64,000 bases of DNA from Zygaena filipendulae (lineage: Eukaryota > Arthropoda > Insecta > Lepidoptera > Zygaenidae). Within the stretch, counting starts at the first letter, position 1. Every line of letters begins with the position of its first letter. The notes below the pieces were generated by a model. That model was not told where the DNA came from and did not search any database. It worked only from the letters and a program-made list of their open reading frames with translations. The stretch is taken from the NCBI GenBank assembly GCA_907165275.2, contig OU015666.1:7222001-7286000 (forward strand), written 5' to 3'. The position numbers were made by a program, and so were the translations under genes. Shown here piece after piece: positions 22,471 to 34,841 of the stretch.

Positions 22471-25400
22471 AAGTGTGATTTGCTACACTGAATGAAATAA
22501 GACACATAAGGCATAGGTAACAGTAAAAACAAAACATTCCGCCTTGACAGTGAATTTAACTGTTTTTGCGCTGAAGAGCTACGTTAAATCAGATATTAAC
22601 GTTACTGTTTCGTTTTCGGATCAATTGGTAACTTTAACTATTTTGTTATTATTATCATCATAAATATTGTTTTTGAAAGGTTTGTGGCAAGTCTACATAT
22701 CTTTTAATTTTTTATCAAATAATTTTAAACCTTACGTTCTAAGATATTGACTAAAAATAGCCATACCTATTTTAAAGTTAATGACTTCAAAAAAAAAACT
22801 AATTAAAAAAATTATTATTTTTTGGAATGCCATTTTTTGATACCATTTCTATTTTTTTTTTGTACTTACCGTAAATAATTTGAGTATAAATGACTGGTAC
22901 AACTAGTAATCTATCTTGATCACCGTCGATACTCAACACTGCAATCATATTAGTGCGGGCATTAGCGCCAGTGTTCCGCCGCCGGCCGTTATAATATCTT
23001 CCCATGTTGACTTTGCTCAATAACTAACTTCAAACATAATTATCTCTCTCGATTTACCCTAAAATTGGCGACTCCCTCCGAGGGATTTCCCGATATTGGC
23101 ACGACAGATTTCTTGTGCCAACACCGGGGATGATATCGATATATTATTGAGGGCCGTTGTTGGCTTGTCTCATTATGGCCAGATTGATTCAATCATACCT
23201 CGTTTGTGCCTAATGCTTTTTGGAAAAGATTATCTATATTAATATACGCCGTACTCTTCATTAAATAATCGTATGAATTAAAATATTTTAAATAAATGGA
23301 TAGTAGTATTTTAACATTTTATTGTTTCAGTTAGTGATTGATCTACTTATGGACTCTTGCTGTACGACAGATTTTTTAATTTTCTGATATGTATGTGATT
23401 TAATCCAATGTAACTTTTTATTAGGTATATTTTATTATTGAGGATACCTACTACGAGAAATTAAAAGAAATAAGAAAGAAAAAATAAGTTGCTATATATA
23501 TAAATATTTAGAAAGGAAAGAAGCAAGGAATAGGTACGTAAAGAAAAAACTTATAGATAAACCTACTGACAGATACACGTTATTCTTTACAACATACGTT
23601 TAACGTTTTATTCTACCACCGCATCTTAAATCGCAATATGTAAGAGCTGGTTTAAACAGTATTAAATAAAATAGAGGCGTGCGTGCATATTGAAGACGCT
23701 GCAATTTCACGAGGCATCGGCGACGTCGTTTCAAGTAATAAATTTAAAATATGTGCGTCGCTGCCTGTACCACCGCCACTGCATACCAAGTGGGCCGCTA
23801 CGCCAACTACAAATAATTTCTAAAACTGCGCACCCCGCTCGCCCCTAACTCGTTTACTGCATTTTATATTCATTATTATTTTACCTTGCTAAGACACGAA
23901 GTTACGACGTGGTACTTACTCTGTTATGTTCAATCTTTGCACACAGTTTAATTATTATTATTCGTTTACGGACTACTACATATCGCTTAGCACCGCTACG
24001 CCGTAACGCTACGAAACATTCCGTGAACAATTCTTAAAATAAAGTGTTTTAACTCAAAAGCAATTACGTAAAATTTTATTAATTACCGAAAATAAACTGG
24101 ATATTAAGTGAGTGCTATTAAATTTGTATCACAAATATGTATATTCAGGCAGTTCTGTTGGATGAGGAGCGTTTTATTTGTTCAATAAATACGCAGTGAC
24201 AGCCGTAAAGCTGTAGACAGTGGCGGGTGACAAGAGGAAAAAGCATAATCTAAGTGACTGTTTAGATGAAATTAAATACGGAACGCGTAATTTCGTAATC
24301 CATCATCAAACGTCACTCCGCTGAGATCAGCCGGCAAATTTTAATTTTGAACTGAAGCTTTTAAGGGCGCGGTTTATTGCCGGGCGAACTTAATGTTTCG
24401 CGTGACTCGAATTCTGAGATATAATTTTAATTTGACAGCCCCTTCGCGGCCGCCACCCGAGGTGTCTCGCGCGCACGCCAAGTGTCAAGTTTACATATTT
24501 TGGTCACAGAATAAATCTCATTTGAAGAAAAAAGAGTGCCGTAAACAGAGACGGTTAATGGAAATTTGCCCTTAGTGTTTTGCAGCGTCGAATTTTAAAC
24601 GTGACATTCTTATTATGAACTTGTGAATAATGCATAGCGAAATGTCATGAAAACAGCGAGTACGGCGTACATAAGTAGGTAACAATTTTATGTGTATCAT
24701 AAAACATATTTTTTGATTTATGTATTTTATACCTTATCATAAATACATGTGGCATATTCATCTTCATGTCACATTTTCTGGATATTAGCTTGTAGCGTAG
24801 AGTGGGGTCAAATTGACTCATGAATTGTGGTTATAATTGTGTTTGGATTTAAATATGTATTAGATCGCTTATATAATTCCATCCTTTAATTAAGGCATTG
24901 GTGGTGTCGCTATTCTACTATTATATAAAATGCAAAGAATAAAATGTCAAAGAGGAACTAAATCCCCAACAATTTTATTATTCAATTATGTCCCAAAGCG
25001 GCAATATGCCGCTGCTAATGTCACCAGCATTATGTCCTTTCACGCGTTTCGCATTTACAACACCAACCCGGTATCGTAAACATCGCGACTAGAAGATTAC
25101 TAACAGCAAACTTGTTCGTGAATTAACCAAAATAAACGTCGGTTGACGTGAACACAGTCTAGGCACCTATGTACGCTGGTGAGGCGTGCAGTCTCTACCT
25201 AATTAAATTTGGATACTCGCAAACTTTGAACACTCAAGTTTGTATGCAGGCGTGTTTAATTCATAGATCTTCTGACGGACTTACATTGCTACTGTTATGT
25301 CGAATAATAAACAATTAGTAATCAACTATGTACGACAAACAAGAACAATTGAAGAAACTGAAACTTTGGTCATCAATGATTGTAGATCATGCTTTCTTGT

Positions 25401-26519
25401 TGACGAAATACCGCGTCGCGTATAGTGACGTGTTGGATATAGGGAATTCCTATTATGGTTAGGCAACGTAGTGTGGGAGCCAGGTTCAAAAGCATTCCGT
25501 GTCTTAGTGGGCAGATTGCGATCACCTACTGGCTTGCCGCGTGCTAAGTGGATTGGAGTGGGACCTCATCTGTTCGCCGTCACGAGACGGGGGTGGGGCA
25601 GCCCCTGAGCCACCCGCCCGCCTGCGAATTGCGTTAAATAAAGTCAAATTGAGCAATAAAGGCTGGCTTCCCGCTGTAATGCAATAGAATCGCGGTCCGG
25701 CGACGGTGAAACTATAGCTAGGTACTAATTTACACTTAGCCTGATACAGGCTAGGTGTTGCTGCAGGTTAGTCCTGAGTCTGCCACTCAATTAGATTATG
25801 CCAACACTTTGCTCTGCTATCTGTATATAATAATATCTATACACTGGAGCGTTTATATTATTAGCTTAACAAGGTTTAACACCAATAGATTACATTGTTC
25901 GCCTTGTTACCTGTAACAATGCTTTACTTGACAAGATTAATACATAGAAATATATTATTTATGTATATGTTAGGTACGTATGTCTTAAATAAATTTTGAT
26001 AGTTCAGTCTATTCGGTGGCTGATTTTATTTAATAAAAAAGTAAGCAGGTATATTTATGTTGATATATACTTTTATGTTGATTTATTTTAGATTCGCTCG
26101 AATTACTTTCGAGCACGAAATAATTCGAACGATTTAAAAATACGGCCCCTGACCTTTTACTCACCTAACTGGGGTGTAGGATAAATCTATCAGTTACGAA
26201 TACTAAGCATGCGAAACTAGATGTCACAATAATGTCGATATATAATAAATAATTGGATATCGACAGTATGCAATCAGTATAATAGACATTTTCGAGAAGT
26301 TTTAAAAGTTTATAAGTTTATTATTACTGTAAACTTAAATCCACCCAGATTAAGCTAAGCTAAGCTATTTTTTATCATTCGTAGTCTAAACTTCAAATTC
26401 TTTATAGTCTATAACTTAGCTTTTTCATTCACGTAAGAGGGGGTACTAACAGTGTAAAGGATGTGATAATGACAGCAGCGCAATTTCAAACACCACATGA
26501 TTTAAGCCCTAGGATAGTC
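22471..26519. other. Gene-poor stretch with GC-rich islands
   Basis: No gene recognised. GC-rich islands lie at about 23690-23850, 24360-24480 and 25480-25640. A stem-loop lies at about 23097-23123 (TTGGCAC ... GTGCCAA). Short frames here have no recognisable domain. Could hold cis-regulatory DNA; this is inference from base composition only. Confidence 0.4.
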
Positions 26520-26534
26520 TATAAAACTATACTT

Positions 26535-26875
26535 CTTTAATATTATAAACAGGAAAAGTTTGTTTGTAGTTAGTAATCTTTGGAACTTGAAGCGATTCTA
26601 ATAGTCCTCTCACTCATAGGATAAACTACAAGATTATATAGGTATAAATGTTTGAGTAACATAGAGTTTCCGAGGTTAAACCAAAATTCACGCGGATAGA
26701 ACTGCTGTGAACAGCAATTTGGTATTGTATTATATACGAGTATTTAAGGTCTTAGAACAGCTATTTAATACTTATGTATGTAAATAGGACATATTTTCAA
26801 CCCAAAGCATAGAGCTCCCGAGGGAATACCGAAATTGACGCAAAGTGAAACCGAGGGGGGAACAGTTAGAACCTA
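26535..26875 (+). repeat. Two decayed Helitron-like fragments
   Basis: The first starts near TTAATATTATAAACAGG and ends near CACGCGGATAGAACTGCTGT. The second (about 26795-26870) keeps GAGCTCCCGAGGGAATACCG and AAGTGAAACCGAGGGGGGAA. The ends are lost. Confidence 0.45.
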
Positions 26876-27099
26876 ATAAATGGAACTACAATATGTTCGT
26901 TGCTTGATAGGTGCAGACAGAAGTTACGTTTGAATGACGAGGGTATATTTGTAACTTTGTTGTTAAGAGACGGCTGCTTTGCGCCGTGAATCGTCTTTGG
27001 GTTTGGCCTTCGTCTAGCGGCGGAAGTCTGTCGGGGGATATGACGATTTGTAGAAGACATGTAACAACAATCTATTTTCCGTACAAACAAACGAACGTC

Positions 27100-27250
27100 G
27101 CGTCTCTCAAAATTGCCCTGAGCGCGCCGCTCGGCCGTAGATCTCTAAAGCGGCGGCACGGTGCACGGTGGCGCCCGCTTGCGGCGGTGTGGGCTCAAAA
27201 TTCAATTTATATCAATTTGTGTGTAATCAGCGGCGGGAGTTGCGTTTAAT
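27100..27250. other. GC-rich island
   Basis: About 150 bases that are clearly richer in G+C than the flanks (GAGCGCGCCGCTCGGCCG; CGGCGGCACGGTGCACGG). The frame at 26986-27249 crosses it but has no recognisable protein. Confidence 0.4.
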
Positions 27251-27424
27251 ACAAAAATATGTCGAAAGCTGGAACTCCTTTTTTTATTGCAGCGCACAAT
27301 CGGTTAGTATTACGAATGGTAGTGAAATGTTTTATTAACTTTATAAACAGCCAGCCTCTTTTTAAATGTGATCATGATTTAGAATGGCGGTTATTTTTTC
27401 GCCTTTATTGAATAATAAGTATTG

Positions 27425-27570
27425 GGCAGAGATCAGTTAGTGTAATGATTAGTGAAACTGATTACTACGCCAAGTTTGGCAGGTTCGATCACCGAGTCAG
27501 AACTGAGATACAAAATGTCTTAGTTTTTGTAGCCGATTGGTTCATTAATTGGATTCATTGAAAGTTAGGT
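27425..27570 (+). repeat. tRNA-derived SINE-like sequence
   Basis: Contains AGATCAGTTAGTGTAATGAT (A-box-like region) and, 40-50 bases on, GGCAGGTTCGATCACCGAG, which fits a pol III B box (GGTTCGANNCC) with one mismatch. The arrangement suggests a tRNA-derived SINE head. The 3' end is not clear. Confidence 0.5.
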
Positions 27571-28287
27571 AAAAGCACACAGTGTATTTTACCAACACAG
27601 CTCGGGGGCACACGTCGCTGTCGTCACTTGTCACAATAAAAATTCAAATAACTTGGATTCGCGCTCGTTGTTGTTTTTTTTTTAAACGTTTTTAATATTC
27701 ACCGACTGTCTTTGCCCGCTCTTTTGCAATTTTGTCTTGTTTTAAAGCAGACAAATTAAGCGCCTTTTTTTGTGTTTATATAAGTTGAGAGCAGTCGGAG
27801 CGTGGGTAATCTCTTTTACGTTTGTTGGATTTGAGACTGCTCGCGGGTTCGCTTCTCTTTCATTCATTTCATCATCGCTTTCCACTGTTTGTCAATGCGC
27901 CGCGCCGGCTAAGCGCGTTCGCTGAAAGGGCCTTGTGCAAAAAGACACAAATTCCTCACGGGCGGGCGAGCGCTAGCAATGCGTGTAAATTTTTAAGCTT
28001 ACTTACTAATATTTTCTACGATCCGATTCATTCCTTGTTTCGTCTTTGTCTCTGCCGATTCTTTGTGCAATCTGTCGGTGTATTCTTTTTTATGTTAGTC
28101 AAATTAGCAACGCGCATTTATTTATTTATTATTTTACATTAGTAAAAATAAATTTTTTTTACAAGTACATTTTATTTTGCGTTGAAGTTTTGGATTTCTC
28201 TAGAGAATGATTCCGAAGTCAACCAATAAATACTAAATCATAACGGATAGTGAAAGCATAGTTCTGGAAGACACACAACTATTGTTA
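27571..28287. other. Intergenic, mixed composition
   Basis: GC-richer between about 27820 and 27990. An open frame at 27822-28142 has no recognisable domain. Nothing else seen. Confidence 0.35.
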
Positions 28288-28601
28288 TCTATACTATAAT
28301 AAAAGAGTACAATCCGCGATTCTGTACATTGAATATTTTTACCTAAAATTGAGAGGGGTGATAAAAGAAAAGTAACCAAGAAAAAAAAAAGTTTTTAAAA
28401 TTGTTTTCTGTCTTTCTGTATCTGTCTGTCTGTTCACGATAATCTCCGAACCTACTGAACAGATTGTCATGCGGTTTTCACAGATTGATTAAGCTTAGCC
28501 TGGAGCTACATATAGGCTTTATTTCATTGAAATCGGATGTCAGGAAAAAAAGTTGTTGTATAAAAACCTTTCGCGCGGGTGAAACCGCAGGGCACAGCTA
28601 G
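28288..28601 (+). mobile_element. Non-autonomous Helitron, long subfamily
   Basis: Starts TCTATACTATAATAAAAGAG after an A and ends GGGCACAGCTAG before a T. It carries TGTCTGTCTGTTCACG, CCTACTGAACAGATTGTCAT and the 3' hairpin GCGGGTGAAACCGC. 314 bp, no coding capacity. Confidence 0.8.
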
Positions 28602-29401
28602 TTTATAATGTTCGCAACTGTCACCAAAAAGTAAAAGATCAAAGTATCGTAATTTTTTGCACTAAGATTTAGAGGTACTTGAAAGGCCCGAAAATACTGT
28701 AAGTCACTTTATAATCTAGTAAAAACTCTCGAGGGGACTAGCTAGTCATATTCACCTGACTAGTGACATATTGTATCAAATTACCGACTTAAAACGCACG
28801 TACACCAAATAACCGTGTCAATGCGAGCGAACTCACTAATTATTCGTGAATAGGTATCCCTTAATTTAAGGTACCAGGAGCCAGACAAGGTCGTATTACC
28901 ATGACAAGCCAGACTAACAAGCCACTCACAATCCATAGCGACGACGTACGAGTGACTAATTTGTACTATCATTATAGGTATACTCATAATGATATTCATC
29001 CCTCAAACAGTACAATCACTATTCAATTTAGTCATACATAAGTATACTTATATACACTTGATTGATGGGATATATTTCTGATTAGATGATTCAATTGGAA
29101 TTTGTACAATATAATAAAATTAATGGCAATAATTATGTCTGTCTGTATATTTAAAGGTACCTACTGTAATCAAATTAGTTTTAATGTAATTAAAATAGTT
29201 TATAGTTAAAATAGTTTTTTTTTTCGTCTGTATTGAATCCAAGGAATTAAAAACCGCAAAGAGAACTTGGGTTCTAATCCAATATAAATATTGTACACAT
29301 CTTAAAATACTGGGCAAACGTTTTACATCATAGAACTTGTCAACGCTTATCATCTGATGAGATTAGTCTAGCCAACCAAGTAATGTGCGGTCTTTTTCCA
29401 A
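28602..29401. other. AT-rich stretch, nothing recognised
   Basis: No gene, repeat boundary or RNA gene recognised between two Helitron copies. Confidence 0.4.
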
Positions 29402-29624
29402 TCTATACATATAAATTACTTTGTCCTGAATGACTGATGGATCAACGCCAGCCAAAACCGCTGAAACTTGTAGGGTGTGTTCTCTGTATGACGTAAGCAT
29501 CCGATAAGAAAGGATTTTTGAAAATTCAACCTCTAAGAGGATGAAAAGGGGTTGCAAAGTTTGTATGGAAGAATTCCGCGGGAACTTCGAAATTATGGCG
29601 GGTGATACCGCGCGGGACAGCTAA
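29402..29624 (+). mobile_element. Non-autonomous Helitron, CTAA-ended
   Basis: Starts TCTATACATATAAATTACTT after an A and ends GGGACAGCTAA before a T (CTRR rule). It has AAGAATTCCGCGGGAACTTC and a degraded hairpin (GGCGGGTGATACCGCGC). Confidence 0.75.
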
Positions 29625-30841
29625 TAAAAATATAACATTCTTGCCAACTATGTGTAGACCTCCGTGGTAAAATGTTCATGTATGCTCCATGAAGCATGCA
29701 TTGGAAGCCGTGGAAATAAATACCTTTATTTTGATATTTGCACAAAATTCGACTCCATCTGCGTAATGCAAACCTTATCACTCGCAGGAGCTTTGGGTTA
29801 GACATAAGTAATATAAAACATATTATTATGTATGACTTTAATGAATTTGGAAATCATAAAAAAGGTTTTTTTTACCTGTTAAGGCTAAAACCAAACAACA
29901 TAAATACAATGAATTTTAAAAATAAATAAAGGTTCAATTTCTATTTAAAAACCTGAAAGGGTTGTGTTTTGGGTGAATACGGAATACCGTCCGTTGCGGC
30001 GGCGAGAGTAAAAGAACTTGGCAGAGAGCTTCCATTTGAATTTACCGGTGATAAAAACAACTGAAAATAATTCATAAAAATGGGCGAAATAAAAGTTCAC
30101 AATAGCAAAGACAAACGCGGGCCCCAGGCAGGGCAAAGGCGGTTCAAATTATCTTTTTGCTGTGGAGCGTCTTCGCTGTTTAAGAATTCTCTTTCGAATT
30201 GTATTTTGGTTTAGATCTTTTTTGTAGAGTGCGCTGTCCTTTGGCCATTCGCAGTCTTTTGCATTAATAACATGAACTAATATTGAGCGTTCTTTTTATT
30301 AGGTTTTAATTTTACATTACGTGCCATACCATGTTGTATGACTGAATTAAAATATGTTCGAGAACACGAAAGAGATATAAGTACGGAATTTACTTATAAT
30401 AAGTGGATAGTTCACGTACGTTAGTGTGCGTCGTAAAAAATGAGCCATTTTGAGAAAACTTTTTTTTCGATATAATTATCCAATGGTTCTTTCTTTCCTT
30501 CGCCATATTTTATATTTAAAAAATGGCATCTTATTGAATCAGACTAGAGGGCTAAGCCTACAGGCTTTGAATACATTCAAACTGGTTATACCTACCTACC
30601 ACTATTATTTACATATTTTATTTCCATGACTGGTTTAACTGCGATCCAAAGACCTGTTGTAGGTACATCACTTTGTACCTACAATTTTAAATGTCTACGG
30701 GAAAATGAAGCTTTACGTTAAATTACTATTAATATAGTAACTAGTGTTCAGGAAACGGTTAACACGACAAAAATATTATAAGAATCGGTGGAGCCATTTT
30801 CATGTTTTTGCGAGACTAATGCACTGCAGCCGATATCTTTA
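29625..30841. other. AT-rich stretch, nothing recognised
   Basis: A moderately GC-richer block lies at about 29970-30150. No gene or repeat boundary recognised. Confidence 0.4.
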
Positions 30842-30995
30842 TCTTCTTTCTTTATAAATAAAAATGAATGTTTGTATGTCTGTCGTCTATGTGTTTCAAA
30901 ACCATTGGGCCGATTGTGATTCAAAACCATTGGTCCGAAACCCCCCCAAAACTGACCCCAAAACTCACGCGGGTGAAACCGCGGGGCACAGCTAG
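30842..30995 (+). mobile_element. Short Helitron copy
   Basis: Starts TCTTCTTTCTTTATAAATAA and ends GGGGCACAGCTAG before a T. The interior repeats TTCAAAACCATTGG in two copies. The 3' hairpin CGCGGGTGAAACCGCG is perfect. A further decayed fragment follows at about 31000-31130 (GGTTCCGCGGGAATTCCGAC). Confidence 0.7.
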
Positions 30996-31191
30996 TAATA
31001 TATTATAAAATGATTTGCTATTCGTTTGCCTCGCTAAAACTCGAGAATGGCTTGACGGATTTGGTTAATTTTGATATTTAAATATTTGTGGGAGTTCAGG
31101 GAAGGTTCCGCGGGAATTCCGACACTTATATATAATTCTTTATGTATACAAATTTATCTCTATCGATTTTATCACTTCAATCTTTACTCAC

Positions 31192-31427
31192 AGGGTCCTT
31201 ATTCACTAAGACCATAACACGCCGCGTTAAGATAAGATGCCACGAAAAATGTCTCTCCCTCGTTCTCAAAAAAAGTTTTGCTTTCAAAAACATATTTACA
31301 ACGTTTTTAATAGCGTACCTACAGAATATTAATTTCTAGTATTTTCTCACCTGGAACGTTTGGGAATGTGTATTTGGGACGCGCATTATGGGCAAGAAAT
31401 GTTGTTGGTCATACTGAATAAGGGCTC
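31192..31427. mobile_element. MITE family C, copy 1
   Basis: Imperfect inverted ends: AGGGTCCTTATTCACTAAGA at the left; the right end reversed reads GAGCCCTTATTCAGTATGAC. It shares AACACGCCGCGTTAAGATAA and GAATATTAATTTCTA with 32784-33017. About 236 bp, non-coding. Superfamily unknown. Confidence 0.75.
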
Positions 31428-31499
31428 AGGGGAGAGAATTGTGTCACCACTATAAGTATAAACAACAAAAATTGAATTTAGAATGAAAAATGTTTGAGC

Positions 31500-32040
31500 G
31501 ACAGCCGCATTACACTGTACGGGACTCCTTCCCCCGTTCACTCGCAATCGTTCCTTATCTAATGCAAACACTCCTCGGTCTCTTCGCGTTCCGGCCGTTG
31601 GGTGCGCACGCGAACTGCCATTATTTTTATTTTCACCCACCGCCCGCCCTCGCTGTACGCGATACAGCTCGTTTTGACTTTGATACGTTGCATTGATTCC
31701 CCACGCTCCACTGAATTACAATGTTCATGCTCAGAGATCGTCGGTACGCCGCTAGACCAATTATTTGTTAGTATTATTGTTTCTTTGTACCACAAAAGAG
31801 CTATACTCTTACGTACCTATATTAAACAATCGAGGTGGCGCTTTTTGTACGGATGGTATAGTATTTAACGACACACCAGATACCCGTGTCTCTTTCTTTT
31901 TACTGTTGTATCTCAAATACTAGTTGCACATCAAATTTAAACTTCTGACTTTGACGCGTCGCTGACCACTGCCGCGGCACGCTTGCTCGCTTGTTGCGCT
32001 CGCTCACCTCGCTGCTTGTGGTCGGTGTTCAGTGTTCGAA
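31500..32040. other. GC-rich islands
   Basis: Two GC-richer blocks (about 31510-31650 and 31950-32030) are open in several frames on both strands, none with a recognisable domain. The multi-frame openness is explained by low TA content. Confidence 0.35.
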
Positions 32041-32145
32041 CATAACATAATCTAGCATTTCAGATTAGTCGCAAATGGAAATTCAACAAATCAGCACTAC
32101 TTAGCATGATATGAGTGCTGCATGTAGCGTGCACGATCAATCAGA

Positions 32146-32280
32146 CTCACAATCAATCAATCAAATATTCTTTATCGTCACCAGAAACAAAATATTAAAT
32201 ACATGGTGGGGAATAAAGGCAACAAATGGCGGTCTTATTGCTTAAGATCAATTTCTTCCAGGTAACCTCGTTTATTAATG
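32146..32280 (-). repeat. LINE 3'-end fragment
   Basis: On the minus strand it reads AGGTTACCTGGAAGAAATTG, AAGCAATAAGACCGCCATTT and a tail ending AAAGAATATTTGATTGATTG. It is related to 15878-16020. Only 3' UTR is present. Confidence 0.65.
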
Positions 32281-32783
32281 TGCAATTAAATATTTTCCTT
32301 ATTATACGTAAGGTAAGTATTTTGTTTTGTAGTAGTGGTTTAATTTAATAATGTCCGAAAGATCGTAACACCACCTTTCTTTGAAGAACGCCCATTACAA
32401 AAGAGATTGATAAAAACGTTAACAGATATAGGAACAATCCACATTAAACGAACCCACGCTAAATACTATAATTATGTTAAGTTGCAGATATTAACAGGTA
32501 AAATTCGACTATATATATTATTTGTGTATTATATTAATACTAATAAATTACGTAATTACCAACTGGAATAATCACGTAAATGCACCACCTCTGTACGTAC
32601 CATCTGAAGGTTGACTGGCAGGGAACGCCACTGGGGCATTAAGTCCGCCTTTTGTAACGTGATGTGGATAAATTTTAAATAAGGAAATGAATGGTCAGGG
32701 GAGTGATAACATTGAAATTCCATGTAAGGGATCACCCCCATGTAGGCACTTGAACAACAGACAACGTATTGAGGTTTGGTATC

Positions 32784-33017
32784 AGGGTCCTTATCCACTA
32801 TGACCATAACACGCCGCGTTAAGATAAGACGCCACAAAAATTGTTTTTCCCTCGCAATTTATAGAAGTTACACTTATACAAAGATACAGTTACAACATGT
32901 GCCATGGTATACAGAATATTAATTTCTAATATTTTAGCATCTGAAGCGGTCGGAATTGTGTTTTTAGGACGCGCGTTATGGGCAAGGAATGTTGATGGTC
33001 ATAGAGAATAAGAGCCC
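32784..33017. mobile_element. MITE family C, copy 2
   Basis: Starts AGGGTCCTTATCCACTATGA and ends with GGTCATAGAGAATAAGAGCC then CT. It aligns end to end with 31192-31427, with scattered differences. Its left end at 32784-32845 is closest to that of copy 1. Confidence 0.78.
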
Positions 33018-33089
33018 TGAAGTCAAAGATCTACAAAAGTTTACAATATATTAACGATTAAAAGGATAGACTTTAAAAGAATTCATTTG

Positions 33090-33600
33090 TTTCTTTTTTT
33101 TGATAGGTTGAACCTCCGCGCCGCGCTCGGTGAGCAAAAAAGAGCGAGTGCAAGTGCAACCCAGTTATGTAGGTTACTTCACGTGACCGTGTTGCGTTAA
33201 AAAAAGATAAAATAAATATTAGGTATATTGCAGAAACAAAACGTTGACATGCTTTCAATAAAAGCTCTCATCGATAACTTAACTGCTACGTTGTTATAAA
33301 TGGAAACTCTAAATTTTAACGCTTGGACGTCATTTCCATGGCTATATAAATATTCAGATACCGTCTCAAATAGTTAAAACAAATTGGTGTTTTGCTTAAA
33401 CTTGTTCCTAAACGTGTAATAAAGGGTGGCGGGAGTTCGGCAGTGGTTTGCTAAACTGCTTTATTCGATAAAGATTGCGGAGAGGAAGCCGCGACGGTGG
33501 AGCTAGTTGACGCGCGGCGCGCCGGCCGACCCGAGTGGGCTCGAAACTCCCCGAAGTGTACCGCGCCTCCTTCTTACTTAAGAAGCGGTTACATTATGTT
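33090..33600. other. GC-rich islands
   Basis: Blocks at about 33110-33160 and 33470-33580 (GACGCGCGGCGCGCCGGCCG). No gene recognised. Confidence 0.35.
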
Positions 33601-33700
33601 CTCTTTGGCAGCATAGATTTCTTTACGCCAAGTGGCACGTGGTGTTTAGTTCAAGAATACGTTACTTGGCTAGAAATTAATAAGAATTTGCATTTAATTT

Positions 33701-33931
33701 TGTTTCGAGAAATTTTGGAATAAAACATTTTTCTTTAATTTCACAAATTGTAAAATATTTATTTAAGCGCAGTAGAACTAGTAAGACATTGAATCCAAAT
33801 GATTCCAATGTTTGATCGTCGAACTAGCGAGAATCAAAATGTCTTACTAGTTCTACTGCGCTTAAATAAAAATATATATTTTACAATTTGTGAAATGAAA
33901 GAAAAAATTTTTTATTCCAAAATTTCTCGAC
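33701..33931. repeat. Long inverted repeat (hairpin element)
   Basis: The left arm, about 33705-33795, starts TCGAGAAATTTTGGAATAAA and runs through AAGCGCAGTAGAACTAGTAA. The right arm, about 33837-33930, is its reverse complement with a few mismatches and small gaps. The loop is about 40 bases. Both arms are AT-rich outside the shared AAGCGCAGTAGAACTAGTAAGACATT core. No target duplication or terminal motif was recognised, so it may be a foldback element or a hairpin RNA source. Open frames inside it are by-products. Confidence 0.8.
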
Positions 33932-34730
33932 AAAGCTTTGTTGATACTGTTGTTTCTGTAAAGGGTGTTTTGAATCATTTTACACTTTATAAAAAAGCTG
34001 TAAGTAGATAGATTTTAAAAGTTATTGAAACAACATCAATTACCTACTCATTAATTTAATTGATTTAACTTCACTGTGAAAACGGTACTGAAGGTTCAGT
34101 TTTCACTGTTGTAGACAGTAAACTTATAATTACTAAAGCCACATCACACACCTTATAAGATGGTTGAATTACATTGTAAATTACATAAATATTTAAACAG
34201 TATTCTCGGGGTTAAATATGATAGAGGCCTCGCCATAGGAAAAACTTACCTTAAATAAAAAAAATAACAAGATTTAATTCGTTTAAGTGGTCATATCATA
34301 GACGCATAATAGTTTCCGGAGAGACGTATCCAGAGGCCTACAGACCGTAGTATTGTGTACTACGGTGAGCCTTCGAGGTACCTACACAATTTCATTTTCC
34401 GCTTTTTGAGTAATCAATAGGGGAAACTCGACGCCCCAAAACAACTGAACAGTACAAGTTCTGAATCGTGGAGTCGATTTACAGCGGTAGAAATTTTGAT
34501 CTGACATACCTACCTAAAGAGTATTTATTATTAGAAAAAGTGACTACGATCAAGAAATATACAGAGAATAAAGCCGCTCAAAAAACAAAAAAGAATTAAA
34601 ACCAACAAATTTTTATATATTTTATTTACTTACACCTTCTTTAGTCATACATAATTGTATAGTTACATATTATCCCATTCATATTAATTTGCGCGCATAC
34701 AATGTACTAAGCAATAGGGCAATTTTGAAG
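33932..34730. other. AT-rich stretch, nothing recognised
   Basis: No gene or repeat boundary recognised. A small inverted repeat is at 34345-34365 (GACCGTAGTATTGTGTACTACGGTG). Confidence 0.4.
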
Positions 34731-34739
34731 TTGGTTAAA

Positions 34740-34808
34740 AACACATTAGGTATAGTAATAAAGAGCGATTGTACGGATATGGTAAAAATTTTTTGCTTGT
34801 GACAATAA

Positions 34809-34841
<33 letters not shown>
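34740..34841 (+). repeat. LINE/SINE 3' end with (TTA)n tail
   Basis: TTGCTTGTGACAATAAA is followed directly by about 11 TTA units (34808-34841). An AATAAA leading into a short tandem tail is the usual 3' terminus of a retroposon. The upstream body was not recognised. Confidence 0.6.

Noticed and set aside
27425..27570. Functional tRNA gene
   Set aside because: Has box-like motifs but no full cloverleaf; kept only as a SINE-like repeat.
33701..33931. Conserved microRNA precursor
   Set aside because: Arms are far longer than a miRNA precursor and no mature miRNA that I recognise is present; no known miRNA was recognised elsewhere in the window either.
33535..34011. Two frames overlapping the long hairpin
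   Set aside because: They run through the inverted-repeat arms and have no coding character.
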